Shown: positions 44,815-54,355, counted from the stretch's first letter. The stretch is 64,000 nt of DNA from JAUMWX01 sp023394215 (GCA_050313995.1 JBNPMM010000006.1), one strand, 5' to 3'. Numbers and translations: made by a program. Notes: a model not told the origin generated them from the sequence alone.

Positions 44815-45185
44815 TGGTTGGTATAGATATAGTGAAAATTTCCAAGGTCCAGTCACTTTTAAAAAAATCAAATTTTTTTCAGAGATTTTTTACAGATGGG
44901 GAAATAGAATATATTGAGAATAAGAACAGATCCCATCAGACAATAGCCGGCTTGATAGCTTGTAAGGAGGCTATTTTAAAGGCTTTTAAACTCGGTTTTG
45001 GGGCGGGACTTACTTTCAAGGACTTGGAGATTCTGCATGGGGATTATCCTTACCTAAATACAGATAGGGACAAGCTTAAAACTTATTTGGATGAAAATAA
45101 TATAATCAATCTGGATATAAGTATAAGTCACGATGGTGAATATGCCATAGCCATTTGTACTTATCAAAGGGGTAAAAATGAGTAA
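44814..45185 (+). CDS. acpS: holo-[acyl-carrier-protein] synthase
   Basis: 123 residues. N-terminal MVGIDIVKISKV, the KEAILKAFKLGFGAG motif with the metal-binding Glu, and SISHDGEYAIAI. It transfers 4'-phosphopantetheine from CoA to ACP. It overlaps alr by 8 bases; acpS-alr pairing is common in Bacillota. Confidence 0.94.
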   Translation: MVGIDIVKISKVQSLLKKSNFFQRFFTDGEIEYIENKNRSHQTIAGLIACKEAILKAFKLGFGAGLTFKDLEILHGDYPYLNTDRDKLKTYLDENNIINLDISISHDGEYAIAICTYQRGKNE

Positions 45186-46287
45186 TATTAATATATTAAG
45201 TATAGATTTGAATATAATAAGGGAAAACATAAGGCTTTTAAAATCAAAAATAGGCGGTTCAAAATTTTTTGCTGTAATAAAGGCAAATGCCTACGGTATG
45301 GGAGCGATAGAGGTAGGAGAAGCCATAGATGATTTGGTCGACGGATATTGTACTTCTTGCGTTGAAGAGGCAATTGAACTTAGGAATGCAGGGCTTAAAA
45401 AGGATATTTTAATTCTGGGATTTATAGATGATAAAGATTATGATTTAATAGAAAGATATAATTTAACAGTTTCCATATACAATATGGATTTTGCTAAAAG
45501 TTTGGATGAATATTTTAAAAATAAGTCTATAAAAGGCCATATAAAGCTTGACACGGGACACGGAAGACTTGGCTTTCAAACCGGGCAAAAAAGTATAGAT
45601 GAAATAAGACAAATAAGTAAAATGAAGGCTATAAGGATTGAAGGGATCTTTTCCCACCTTTCAACAGCTGATGAGGCGGACGAAAGTTTCAGCCTGTTAC
45701 AAAAAGAAAGGTTTGATTATATGCTTGGGGAATTGGAGGACGTCTTTGCCGGTTGTATGAGGCATCTTGCCAATGACGCCGGATTTATTAATCATGATTA
45801 TACATATGACATGGTAAGATCTGGGATAAGTATGTATGGTATATATCCGTCAGCCTATGTGGAAAAATTTAAGCATATAGGTTTGAAGAGTGCAATAAGA
45901 TGGACATCTAAAGTTTCAAATATAAAGTATATTGAAAGAGGAGACAGCCTTTCCTATGGAAGGACTTTTATTGCCGATTCGCATATGAGGATAGCTACCG
46001 TATCTGTCGGTTATGCCGACGGTTATAAGAGGCTTATTTCAAATACCGGCTGGGTACTGATTAGAGGAGAAAAGGCAAGGGTCTTGGGAAATGTAACAAT
46101 GGATCAGATGATGGTTGATGTTTCTAATATTAGGGATTTAAACCTGGGAGATGAGGTGGTTTTGGTCGGCAAGTCCGAAGAGATGGAGGTCAGTTTGGAC
46201 CTTATGGCTTCATGGGCAAGGACGATTTCCTATGAAATTATGACTTCAATATCAGGCAGGGTAACAAGAAAATATCTATCTAATTGA
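45178..46287 (+). CDS. alr: alanine racemase
   Basis: 369 residues. PLP lysine in FFAVIKANAYGMGAIE, MVRSGISMYGIYPS and the catalytic tyrosine region LSYGRTFIADS. It provides D-alanine for peptidoglycan. It is followed by a MazF-type toxin gene, the usual position of ndoA in Bacillota. Confidence 0.95.
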   Translation: MSNINILSIDLNIIRENIRLLKSKIGGSKFFAVIKANAYGMGAIEVGEAIDDLVDGYCTSCVEEAIELRNAGLKKDILILGFIDDKDYDLIERYNLTVSIYNMDFAKSLDEYFKNKSIKGHIKLDTGHGRLGFQTGQKSIDEIRQISKMKAIRIEGIFSHLSTADEADESFSLLQKERFDYMLGELEDVFAGCMRHLANDAGFINHDYTYDMVRSGISMYGIYPSAYVEKFKHIGLKSAIRWTSKVSNIKYIERGDSLSYGRTFIADSHMRIATVSVGYADGYKRLISNTGWVLIRGEKARVLGNVTMDQMMVDVSNIRDLNLGDEVVLVGKSEEMEVSLDLMASWARTISYEIMTSISGRVTRKYLSN

Positions 46288-46337
46288 CAGTAATTTCAAT
46301 TTTAATATATAATTATAGAGTATTAAGAGGGGGCTGT

Positions 46338-46685
46338 ATGAGAGTTAAAAGAGGGGATGTTTTTTATGCAGACTTGAGCCCTGTAGTCGGATCGGAACAG
46401 GGAGGAGTAAGACCTGTTTTGGTTATACAAAACGACATGGGCAACAAGTATAGTCCGACCGTGATTATAGCTGCGATAACATCTCAAATTAATAAAACTA
46501 AGTTACCCACGCATGTTAAGATAGACCCTGATATTGGCTTACCGAAAAACTCAGTAGTGCTTATGGAGCAGGTAAGAACTATAGATAAAAAAAGACTAAG
46601 GGATAAGGTGGGAAGCTTTAATGAAAAAACGATGCGTCAGGTTGATGAGGCTTTGTTTTTATCGGTTGGCTTAAAAAGTACATAA
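46338..46685 (+). CDS. ndoA: MazF/NdoA-type endoribonuclease toxin
   Basis: 115 residues: MRVKRGDVFYADLSPVVGSE, GGVRPVLVIQNDMGNKYSPT, LPTHVKI and VLMEQVRTIDKKRL are the EndoA/NdoA signature, whose Bacillus relative cleaves mRNA at UACAU. The ATG at 46338 follows GAGGGGG. In Bacillus an antitoxin gene lies between alr and ndoA; the 50 bases here encode none. A terminator follows. Confidence 0.92.
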   Translation: MRVKRGDVFYADLSPVVGSEQGGVRPVLVIQNDMGNKYSPTVIIAAITSQINKTKLPTHVKIDPDIGLPKNSVVLMEQVRTIDKKRLRDKVGSFNEKTMRQVDEALFLSVGLKST

Positions 46686-46718
46686 GGGGACACCTCAGAG
46701 GTGTCCTTTATTTTTTTA
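46686..46718 (+). terminator. terminator after the mazF-type gene
   Basis: GGGGACACCT-CAG-AGGTGTCC followed by a T-rich run. Confidence 0.9.
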
Positions 46719-46728
46719 GGAGGATAGG

Positions 46729-47274
46729 ATGACTGAATTGATCGTTCTTTTGAAAGAAGGATTTGAAGAGATAGAGGCCTTAACAATAGTTGACTATTTA
46801 AGGAGAGCTGATATTAAAGTAAAAACTTTGTCCATGGAGCAGGGAAAGCTTGTAAGAGGAAGAAGCGGTATAGGTGTAGAGGCTGATTTCCTGTTTGAAG
46901 GTTTTGATTTTTCCGATGCGGATGCCTTATATATTCCGGGAGGTTTGCCAGCAGCCAAGGATTTAAGCCTTGATGAAAGAGTTATAGACTTGCTTAAGGA
47001 TTTTGATGCAAGGGGAAAGGCCATAGCATCTATTTGTGCCGGGCCACTTAGCCTTGAAGCGGCAGGACTGCTTAGGGGTAGGAGTTGTACATCTCACCCA
47101 AGCATTAAAGAGGAGTTGACAGATGTAAATTATTTGGAAGAAAGAGTCGTAACAGATCAAAATATAATTACATCAAGAGGGCCTGCAACGGCATTCGACC
47201 TTGCTATGAAACTTATAGAACTTTTAAAGGGTTCAAAGAAAAGGGCTGAGGTGGAAGAGGAACTTGTAAATTGA
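46729..47274 (+). CDS. DJ-1/PfpI family protein
   Basis: 181 residues. The nucleophile-elbow cysteine is in AIASICAGPLSLEAAGLL, the acid residue in KEGFEEIEALTIVDYLRRA, and ITSRGPATAFDLAMKLIE closes the domain. The sequence is close to the YajL/DJ-1 subgroup, linked to thiol and carbonyl stress. AGGAGG precedes the ATG. The following phosphoesterase starts 1 base after the stop. Confidence 0.9.
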   Translation: MTELIVLLKEGFEEIEALTIVDYLRRADIKVKTLSMEQGKLVRGRSGIGVEADFLFEGFDFSDADALYIPGGLPAAKDLSLDERVIDLLKDFDARGKAIASICAGPLSLEAAGLLRGRSCTSHPSIKEELTDVNYLEERVVTDQNIITSRGPATAFDLAMKLIELLKGSKKRAEVEEELVN

Positions 47275-47275
47275 T

Positions 47276-48115
47276 ATGATGATCTACCTTTTATGCGGTT
47301 TAGGTATTTCTTTGGCAGCTTTTGGAATGTATACCTTATGGGAAAATGAAAATCCCTTGCTGGAAAGGATCTATATTGACAAGGGAATACTTAGAGAAGA
47401 ACTCAAGATAGTGCATATATCGGATCTTCATAATCACAGTTTCGGAAAAAATCAGGAAAAACTTAGGAAACTTTTAAGCAAAGAGGAGTTTGATTTGGTT
47501 TTTCTTACAGGAGATCTTATTGACAGGCGAAATACCAAGCTGAAGCCGGCTTTGGATTTGCTTGATATATTTAAAGGTAAAAGGGTATTTTTTATCAGGG
47601 GCAACCATGAAAAGCTCGAAGGGGAATATTATCAGATTTTCAGAAAAGAGCTTTTAAGCAGGGGGATTTGCATTTTAGAAAATGAAAATTTCTCATATAA
47701 TCATGCAGGTCAGGAAATAAATATTATGGGTGTATCGGATCCTCGAGAATATATAGGAAATAAGAGAAAGGCGGATATAGACGAAAAGACCTTGCTTGAG
47801 GAAGCTGTAATGAAGCTTAAAAAAAAATCCGAATCACCGATAAATATTTTGCTCAGTCACAGGCCTGAATATTTTGAAACTTACGTTTCCTATGAAATAG
47901 ACTATGTTTTTACAGGTCATAGTCACGGGGGTCAGGTTAGGATATTCAACAGAGGTCTTTTATCTCCGGATCAGGGGATTTTTGCCAAATATGCCGGAGG
48001 TGTTTTTGAAAAGAGGAAAACTTCTATGATAAATTCAAGAGGGTTGGGAAACAACTTTTCTTTTGCTAAAAGGGTCTTTAATAGACCCCATATATTAAAA
48101 TTAATAATCAAATAA
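47276..48115 (+). CDS. membrane-associated metallophosphoesterase (YkuE/YaeI-like)
   Basis: 279 residues. An N-terminal hydrophobic segment (1-18) precedes a calcineurin-type domain: VHISDLHNHSF, LVFLTGDLIDRR, FIRGNHEKLEG and TGHSHGGQVRI. Metal ligands are complete. Related enzymes hydrolyse UDP-diacylglucosamine or other phosphoesters at the membrane. Two ATGs are adjacent, and no strong ribosome site is present, which suggests coupling to the DJ-1 gene. Confidence 0.9.
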   Translation: MMIYLLCGLGISLAAFGMYTLWENENPLLERIYIDKGILREELKIVHISDLHNHSFGKNQEKLRKLLSKEEFDLVFLTGDLIDRRNTKLKPALDLLDIFKGKRVFFIRGNHEKLEGEYYQIFRKELLSRGICILENENFSYNHAGQEINIMGVSDPREYIGNKRKADIDEKTLLEEAVMKLKKKSESPINILLSHRPEYFETYVSYEIDYVFTGHSHGGQVRIFNRGLLSPDQGIFAKYAGGVFEKRKTSMINSRGLGNNFSFAKRVFNRPHILKLIIK

Positions 48116-48140
48116 ACTATGAAAATATTTGGAGGATGAA

Positions 48141-48659
48141 ATGGAATTAAAATCAAAAATCAGGGTTATTGAGGGCTTCCCTAAAGAAGGTATAAGCTTT
48201 AAAGATATAACTACGCTGCTAAAGGATAAAGATGCCTTTAGGGAGATGATTGATATAGTTTGTGAGAGGGTGGCAGGCCTTGATTTTGACTATATAGCGG
48301 CTATAGAGGCGAGGGGATTTATTTTGGGAGCTCCCATGGCGTATAAGCTGGACAAGGGCTTTATACCTATAAGAAAACCGGGCAAATTACCCGGAAACAA
48401 TATAAGTGAAAATTATTCTTTGGAATACGGTTCAAATACTATTGAAATAGATGCGGACGTATTAAAAGAAGGGGACAAGGTTTTATTGGTTGATGACCTT
48501 TTGGCTACAGGAGGAACAGCTTTAGCTGCAGTTAAGCTTATAGAGAAAACGGGAGCAAGTGTAGTAGGCTTTGGATTCCTGATAGAATTGACAGATTTAA
48601 AGGGTATGGAAGCTTTGGAGAAATACAATGCATTTTCTATAGTGCAATATGACATATGA
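48141..48659 (+). CDS. apt: adenine phosphoribosyltransferase
   Basis: 172 residues. The PRPP motif is VLLVDDLLATGGTALAAVKL, with FKDITTLLKDKDAF and AIEARGFILGAPMAY. It salvages adenine to AMP. The ATG at 48141 is set by GGAGG seven bases upstream. The stop overlaps the aroF start (ATGA), so apt appears to head the aromatic operon. Confidence 0.95.
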   Translation: MELKSKIRVIEGFPKEGISFKDITTLLKDKDAFREMIDIVCERVAGLDFDYIAAIEARGFILGAPMAYKLDKGFIPIRKPGKLPGNNISENYSLEYGSNTIEIDADVLKEGDKVLLVDDLLATGGTALAAVKLIEKTGASVVGFGFLIELTDLKGMEALEKYNAFSIVQYDI

Positions 48660-49408
48660 AATTAGAAGAAATTATAGAATCAAAAAAAATTTATATAGCA
48701 GGTCCCTGCTCAATAGAGTCTGAAGAACATATTTTTAGACTTGCGAAGATAGTTAAAGAATCCGGAGCAAATATTTTGAGGGGAGGAGCCTATAAACCGA
48801 GAACCAATCCTGACAGTTTCCAGGGACTTGGAAGGGAGGCCTTGGATTATCTTGTAGCTGCAGGAAGGGAGTATGGACTTCCCGTTGTTTCGGAAATAGT
48901 TGACGTGAGAGATCTTGATTATTTCAAGAATGTTGACATTATCCAAGTTGGGGCAAGGAGTATGCAAAACTTTGCACTTCTAAAAGAACTTGGTAAATTG
49001 GACAAGTACATTCTCCTTAAAAGGCATATGGGGGCAACAATTGATGAACTTATAGGTGCGAGCAGATACATTTCCGAAAGGGGCAATCATAAAATTATCC
49101 TGTGTGAGCGAGGGATAAGGAGTTTTGAGAGGGCTACAAGATTCAGCCTTGATTTGAATGCCGTACCGGTTATTAAGGCTTTGACACCTTACAGGGTTAT
49201 AGTTGATCCTTCACATGGGACAGGGGATTCGAGATATGTTGAGGCCATGACCTATGCGGGAATAGGAGCCGGAGCTGACGGATTTATAATAGAGGTACAT
49301 GAAAATCCCGAGGCTGCCTTGTCTGATGGAATGCAGACAATAAAACCTGACGTTTTAACAAGAATTATAGACAGGGTTGACAAGATAAGCGATATATTGA
49401 GAGATTAG
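48656..49408 (+). CDS. aroF: 3-deoxy-7-phosphoheptulonate synthase (type I beta, core form)
   Basis: 250 residues: IAGPCSIESEEHI, LRGGAYKPRTNPDSFQGLG, VQVGARSMQNF-type IQVGARSMQN, LLKRHMGATIDE and DPSHGTGDSRYVEAM. It condenses PEP and erythrose-4-phosphate, the first shikimate step. It lacks both an N-terminal ferredoxin-like regulatory domain and a fused chorismate mutase, so simple feedback control by those domains is absent. Confidence 0.93.
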   Translation: MKLEEIIESKKIYIAGPCSIESEEHIFRLAKIVKESGANILRGGAYKPRTNPDSFQGLGREALDYLVAAGREYGLPVVSEIVDVRDLDYFKNVDIIQVGARSMQNFALLKELGKLDKYILLKRHMGATIDELIGASRYISERGNHKIILCERGIRSFERATRFSLDLNAVPVIKALTPYRVIVDPSHGTGDSRYVEAMTYAGIGAGADGFIIEVHENPEAALSDGMQTIKPDVLTRIIDRVDKISDILRD

Positions 49409-49417
49409 GTGAAAGAT

Positions 49418-50533
49418 ATGAAGACCGGTATTTATAAAACTATGGATATAGAATTATCAAGAAGTTACCAGTTTATTCTGGGGAAAAACCTTGTTGATGA
49501 ATTGGCGGACCACATTATGCTTGAGAAAAATCAAAAACTTATGCTTGTGTCGGATTCAAGAGTATGGGGTTTTTACGGCATGAGGATAGATGCCGCTTTT
49601 ACAAGTGTTAAAAATCCGGTTTATCATTATATTATAGATGAGGGAGAGAGCTCCAAGAATTTAAAAAATCTTTGTGACTTGCTGGAGAGCTTAGCTGAAA
49701 ATAATTTTACAAAAGCTGACAAGATTTTAGCAATAGGAGGGGGAGTAGTAGGAGATTTGGGAGGTTTGGCGGCTTCCATATACTTAAGGGGGATAGACCA
49801 TATTTTTGTAGCGACAACTACTCTTGCAGCATTTGATTCGAGCGTTGGGGGGAAAACAGCCGTAAACCTAAAAAACGGTAAAAATTTGGTCGGTTCCTTT
49901 ATGCAACCCCAAAGGGTTTTGTGCGACCTTTCAATGTTTGAAAGCTTGAGCGACAGAATTTTTTATGAGGGTATGGCTGAGGCTGTAAAATATGCTTTTA
50001 TTTGTGATATCAATATGCTTTGCTTGTTTGAAAGGGATCTTAGGAGTAAGGAAGACTTGCTTTGTCAAATTATAGAAAGGTCTATTTTAAATAAAAGTAA
50101 ATTGGTTGCCAAAGACGAATTTGATAGGGGCAAGAGGATGCTTCTTAATTTCGGACATACTATAGGTCATGCTATTGAGAAAAAATCTGATTATAATTTG
50201 AGGCACGGGGAAGCCGTAGCCATAGGTATGGTGTGGATGCTTAAGCTGTCGATTGCCAAGGGGATTTTAAGTAAAGAAAATACAAATGCCAATGCAAGAG
50301 TTAAAGAAATACTTAGGGAAAAGGAGCCCTTAAGTCTGCTTGAGGATTTGTTAAAACAGTATGGATTGCCGGTGGAAGGTGAATTTGCTTTAGACGACCT
50401 GCTTCCTCTTATAAAGCTTGATAAGAAGATTAGAGAATCCTATATAAATATAATCTTATTAGAGAGTATAGGTATGGCGAGTGTCAGAAAAGTAAAACTT
50501 GAGAATCTTGACCAATATTTGAGGCTATCATGA
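49418..50533 (+). CDS. aroB: 3-dehydroquinate synthase
   Basis: 371 residues. NAD site GGGVVGDLGGLAASIYLRGI, TTLAAFDSSVGGKTAVNLKN, YEGMAEAVKYAFI and metal-binding FGHTIGHAIEK and RHGEAVAIGM. A GTG nine bases earlier is in frame, but AGGTGAAAG at that point fits as the ribosome site for the ATG. It overlaps aroA by 4 bases. Confidence 0.94.
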   Translation: MKTGIYKTMDIELSRSYQFILGKNLVDELADHIMLEKNQKLMLVSDSRVWGFYGMRIDAAFTSVKNPVYHYIIDEGESSKNLKNLCDLLESLAENNFTKADKILAIGGGVVGDLGGLAASIYLRGIDHIFVATTTLAAFDSSVGGKTAVNLKNGKNLVGSFMQPQRVLCDLSMFESLSDRIFYEGMAEAVKYAFICDINMLCLFERDLRSKEDLLCQIIERSILNKSKLVAKDEFDRGKRMLLNFGHTIGHAIEKKSDYNLRHGEAVAIGMVWMLKLSIAKGILSKENTNANARVKEILREKEPLSLLEDLLKQYGLPVEGEFALDDLLPLIKLDKKIRESYINIILLESIGMASVRKVKLENLDQYLRLS

Positions 50534-51798
50534 GATTGGGATTAAAAAAGTCATTTTTACAAGGAAATATAGAAATTATCAGCTCTAAGTCAATAGGACA
50601 TAGGGCTCTTTTGCTTGCTTCAATGTGTAATGAAGAGAGTGTAATATTTATAAACAAGCTTTCCAAGGATATAGAAAAAACCTTGGAAATATTAACCCTG
50701 TTCGGGGCGTTAATAGAAAGAGGAGACAGGTTTATAAAAATCAGAAAGGGTAAGGCTTTGTATCCTGAAAAGGTCGATTTCGGAGAATCCGGGGCCTCTT
50801 ACAGATTTTTGCTTCCTATCTCATTTATAGAAGGCAGGGATATATTTTTCAGCGGCAGTGAAAGACTCGCCCAAAGGCCCATATATGATCTTATAGGGGA
50901 GCTTGAAAAGCAGGGCATAGTCTTTTCGGCAAAAGAACTTCCTTTCAGAGCAAGAGGAAAATATTCTTCCGATGAAAGAATATTCTCTCTACCGGGCAAC
51001 GTGTCGAGTCAATATATTTCATCCGTTTTGATGCTGGGGGCATGCTTGGACGGGAAAACAACAATTTACGTATGCGAACCGCTTGAATCCAAGCCTTATA
51101 TTGATATGACCTTAGGGCTTTTGGAAATGTTTGGAGTTGATTTTAAAAGTTTTTCAGGAGGATATGTAGTTGACGGAGGCCTTAAAAGTCCGGGTATAAT
51201 AAGGGTTGAGCCTGATTATTCAAATGCTTTCAGCCTTATAGCTATGGGGATTTTAAATGGGAATATAAGACTTGAAAATATGCCCTATCATAGCCTTCAG
51301 GGAGATAGGAAAATAATCGATGCGTTGTTGAAGGTAGGTGCCGATATCAGATTTTGCGGTGATGCACTTATAGTAAAAAAATCATCTATAGGGTCCGTGG
51401 ATATAGATATGTCCGATATGCCGGATCTTATCCCAAGCTTATTGGTCCTGTTGAGCCAGGCGGAGGGGAAATCGGTAATCAGAAATGTTGAACGTTTAAG
51501 GTATAAGGAGTCCGACAGAATTGAATCAAGTCTTGCAATGGCTGAAAATATAGGAATAAAGGCTTATTATGATGCCGGAAACATATATGTGGACCCTTCT
51601 GAAATTTCCGGTGGAAGGGTAAACAGCTTTAACGATCATAGGATAGTTATGGCAGCAAGTTTGGCGGCACTTGCATCACGGGATAAAATAGAAATAGATG
51701 GGGTTGAAGCTGTTGAAAAATCTTACCCCGGATTTTTTGAGGATATTTTAAGTTTAGGAATGAATATAGAAGGAGGGGGCTTATATGGAATTGAATAA
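50530..51798 (+). CDS. aroA: 3-phosphoshikimate 1-carboxyvinyltransferase (EPSP synthase)
   Basis: 422 residues. KSIGHRALLLASM, FGESGASYRFLLPISF, RLAQRPIYDLI, GNVSSQYISSVLMLG, DMPDLIPSLLVLLSQ, RYKESDRI and FNDHRIVMAASLAAL cover both domains with substrate and catalytic residues. It joins shikimate-3-phosphate and PEP. It overlaps the following fusion gene by 14 bases, indicating tight translational coupling. Confidence 0.94.
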   Translation: MRLGLKKSFLQGNIEIISSKSIGHRALLLASMCNEESVIFINKLSKDIEKTLEILTLFGALIERGDRFIKIRKGKALYPEKVDFGESGASYRFLLPISFIEGRDIFFSGSERLAQRPIYDLIGELEKQGIVFSAKELPFRARGKYSSDERIFSLPGNVSSQYISSVLMLGACLDGKTTIYVCEPLESKPYIDMTLGLLEMFGVDFKSFSGGYVVDGGLKSPGIIRVEPDYSNAFSLIAMGILNGNIRLENMPYHSLQGDRKIIDALLKVGADIRFCGDALIVKKSSIGSVDIDMSDMPDLIPSLLVLLSQAEGKSVIRNVERLRYKESDRIESSLAMAENIGIKAYYDAGNIYVDPSEISGGRVNSFNDHRIVMAASLAALASRDKIEIDGVEAVEKSYPGFFEDILSLGMNIEGGGLYGIE

Positions 51799-54355
51799 TT
51801 TGATTTTGGATATATGGGGAAGTTCCCACGGTGATAGGATAGGATTTAAACTTTTCGGATTGGAAACGGGTGCTAATATAGATATGAGTTTGGTAGAAGA
51901 GTTCTTATCAAGAAGATCTTCTGTAAATAAGGCCTATGCAACTGCAAGAAAAGAAAAAGATATATTGAATATTTCAGGAGGATTTGAGGGTGGTTTAACA
52001 ACTTCTAAACCCGTGGAAGGATACTTCATAAATAAAGATGTAGATTCTAAGGCCTATGAGAAATTCAATCAGGTCTATAGACCCTCGCATGTGGATTATG
52101 TGTCCAAACTGAAATTCGGCAGAAACTTTGACATAGCAGGCTCTTCTGTATTCTCGGGAAGATTGAGTGTTGCTGTGGTCGCAGCCGGGGCTATGGCAAA
52201 TTCTATTCTTAGAGATAAGGGTATTTATGTAAAATCTCATATAAAAAGATTGGGTGAAATAGAGGATAGAGCCGTTAATTATGAAGCGGTTGGCTTGGAG
52301 GATTTTGCAGATATAGACCCGGATTTTTCTTTTTTAGACAAAAGCAGACTTGGAGAGCTTGAAGTTCTTATGCAAGGACTGGTGAAGGAAAAAGATTCTC
52401 TTGGCGGTCAGGTGGAACTTGCTATATTCGGAAATGTGGAGAAGCTCGGGGGTCCATACTTTGATAGGCTGGAAGCGAGACTTGCAAGGCTTGTTTTTTC
52501 AACTCCGGGTGTAAGAGCCCTGGAATTCGGCAGAGGCATAAGGGCGTCTTATGTTAAGGGGTCAGAGAATAATGATCCTTTTATTTTAAGAGGCGGTAAG
52601 GTCGGAACAAAAACAAATAACAGCGGCGGCATAAACGGAGGTATAGCCAACGGTATGCCTATAATTATAAATGCTTTTGTAAAGCCTACAGCCTCGATAG
52701 GGAAAAAACAATTAAGCCTTGATTTAAGCACGGGAAAAGAGACTTGTTTGGAACTTGGTGGAAGACATGATCCGGCCTTTATACTCAGAATTCCTCCGGT
52801 TTTAGAAGCCATGGTATCCTTAGCCGTATTGGACTTGTATTATGAGGAAAATAAGCTTCCTTTAAGAAATAGGATAGACATAATAGATGAAAAAATAGCA
52901 AGGCTTTTTGTAGAAAGAAGCAAGCTTACAAGAAAAATAGGCAGAATAAAGGCTATAAAAAATCAACCTATAGATGTGCCTCAAAGAGAGGCGGAGATTT
53001 TAGACAGGTTAAAAGAGCAACACTCCGACAATGAAGATCTTTTAAGTCTATATGGGGAAATTTTTAAAATCAGTAAAGAGGGTCAGGAAAAATTGAGAAA
53101 AACTTATTCCGGAAAGTACGGACTTGCGGGTAAAAGTCTTAAACACAGCTATTCACCGGAAATACATAAGTTTTTGGGAGGATATGATTACTCTCTTTTT
53201 GAGGTGGAAGAAGATGAGCTTGAGGATCTTATAGAGGGAGATAGGCTGGGGCTGAATGTTACCATACCCTATAAGGAGAAGGTGATTCCGTATCTTGACG
53301 GACTTACCAAACAGGCTGAGGCGATAGGAGCAGTAAATCTTATACAATATAATAGGGGCAAAAAATACGGATTTAACACGGACTACTACGGTTTTCAGAA
53401 ACTTATTGAAGGTGCTAAAATTGAAATATCCGGTAAAAATGTTCTTGTGCTCGGGACCGGGGCAAGCAGTAAGACCGTTTCATATGTTTTAAGCAGAAAT
53501 AGGGCAAAATCAATAAATTATGTATCCAGAAGGGGAGAGGTTAACTATTCAAATTGCTATGATTTTAAGGATACAAATGTTATAGTAAACACGAGTCCGG
53601 TAGGAATGTACCCTAATGCTGACAAATGTCTTTTGAATCTCTCAAGATTTGAAAATTTAGAGGCGGTTGTAGACCTTATATATAATCCCTTGTTTACCAG
53701 ATTTATAATAGAAGGGAAAAAATTAGGCTTAAAGACTGCCGGGGGACTTCCTATGCTTGTATATCAGGCAAAAAAGAGTGTTGAATTATTTAAGAATACA
53801 AGGCTTGATGACAGTTTGGCGGAAGAAAATATAGATGCCTTGGGAAAGGAAAAACTTAATATAGTTTTAGTCGGTATGCCGGGGTCCGGGAAGTCGACAA
53901 TAGGAAGAAAGCTTGCCAGGAGACTTGGAAAGAAATTTATCGATTTGGATTTTGAGTTTAAAAAAGTTTATGGCCTTACAACTTCTCAAGCCTTTGAAGA
54001 ATACGGAGAGGGCAGGTTTAGAGATATGGAAACGGAGCTTGCTAAAAGGGTCGGTTCCGAGACGGGGCTTGTGATCTCAACAGGGGGTGGCATAGTTGTC
54101 AGAAGGGAAAATTACTACAGTCTTAAGCAAAATGCCTATATCATAGAGATTGAGAGACAGCTTGGCAAGCTGTCTACGAAGAATAGGCCCCTTTCACAAG
54201 GAGGAATCCATGTTTTGGAAAAACTTAAGGCGGATAGGGATGAAAATTATAAATACTTTGCCGATATACAGGTAAGAAATGACGGATATTTTAATTATGC
54301 CGTGGATGATATAGTAAAAATAGTAGAAAAGTTGAAATTTCAAGATTTATTCTAA
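51785..54355 (+). CDS. tetrafunctional AroC-AroQ-AroE-AroK fusion
   Basis: 856 residues in one frame. Residues 1-355: chorismate synthase (WGSSHGDRIG, RPSHVDYVSKLKFG, GRHDPAFILRIPPVLEAM). About 357-440: AroQ-type chorismate mutase (RNRIDIIDEKIARLFVERSK). About 444-687: shikimate dehydrogenase with GKSLKHSYSPEIH, NVTIPYKEK, FNTDYYGF, VLGTGASSKTVSYVL and NTSPVGMYPN. About 688-856: shikimate kinase with GMPGSGKSTIG, FIDLDFEF, GEGRFRDMETE and STGGGIVV. All four sets of key residues are visible, so all activities may be intact. They span four steps, including two on either side of AroA. GGAGG precedes the start inside aroA. AroD is not in the window. Confidence 0.93.
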   Translation: MELNNLILDIWGSSHGDRIGFKLFGLETGANIDMSLVEEFLSRRSSVNKAYATARKEKDILNISGGFEGGLTTSKPVEGYFINKDVDSKAYEKFNQVYRPSHVDYVSKLKFGRNFDIAGSSVFSGRLSVAVVAAGAMANSILRDKGIYVKSHIKRLGEIEDRAVNYEAVGLEDFADIDPDFSFLDKSRLGELEVLMQGLVKEKDSLGGQVELAIFGNVEKLGGPYFDRLEARLARLVFSTPGVRALEFGRGIRASYVKGSENNDPFILRGGKVGTKTNNSGGINGGIANGMPIIINAFVKPTASIGKKQLSLDLSTGKETCLELGGRHDPAFILRIPPVLEAMVSLAVLDLYYEENKLPLRNRIDIIDEKIARLFVERSKLTRKIGRIKAIKNQPIDVPQREAEILDRLKEQHSDNEDLLSLYGEIFKISKEGQEKLRKTYSGKYGLAGKSLKHSYSPEIHKFLGGYDYSLFEVEEDELEDLIEGDRLGLNVTIPYKEKVIPYLDGLTKQAEAIGAVNLIQYNRGKKYGFNTDYYGFQKLIEGAKIEISGKNVLVLGTGASSKTVSYVLSRNRAKSINYVSRRGEVNYSNCYDFKDTNVIVNTSPVGMYPNADKCLLNLSRFENLEAVVDLIYNPLFTRFIIEGKKLGLKTAGGLPMLVYQAKKSVELFKNTRLDDSLAEENIDALGKEKLNIVLVGMPGSGKSTIGRKLARRLGKKFIDLDFEFKKVYGLTTSQAFEEYGEGRFRDMETELAKRVGSETGLVISTGGGIVVRRENYYSLKQNAYIIEIERQLGKLSTKNRPLSQGGIHVLEKLKADRDENYKYFADIQVRNDGYFNYAVDDIVKIVEKLKFQDLF

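Noticed and set aside
46288..46337. A short antitoxin gene between alr and the MazF-type gene.
   Set aside because: Only 50 bases are available, and no frame gives a ribbon-helix-helix protein.
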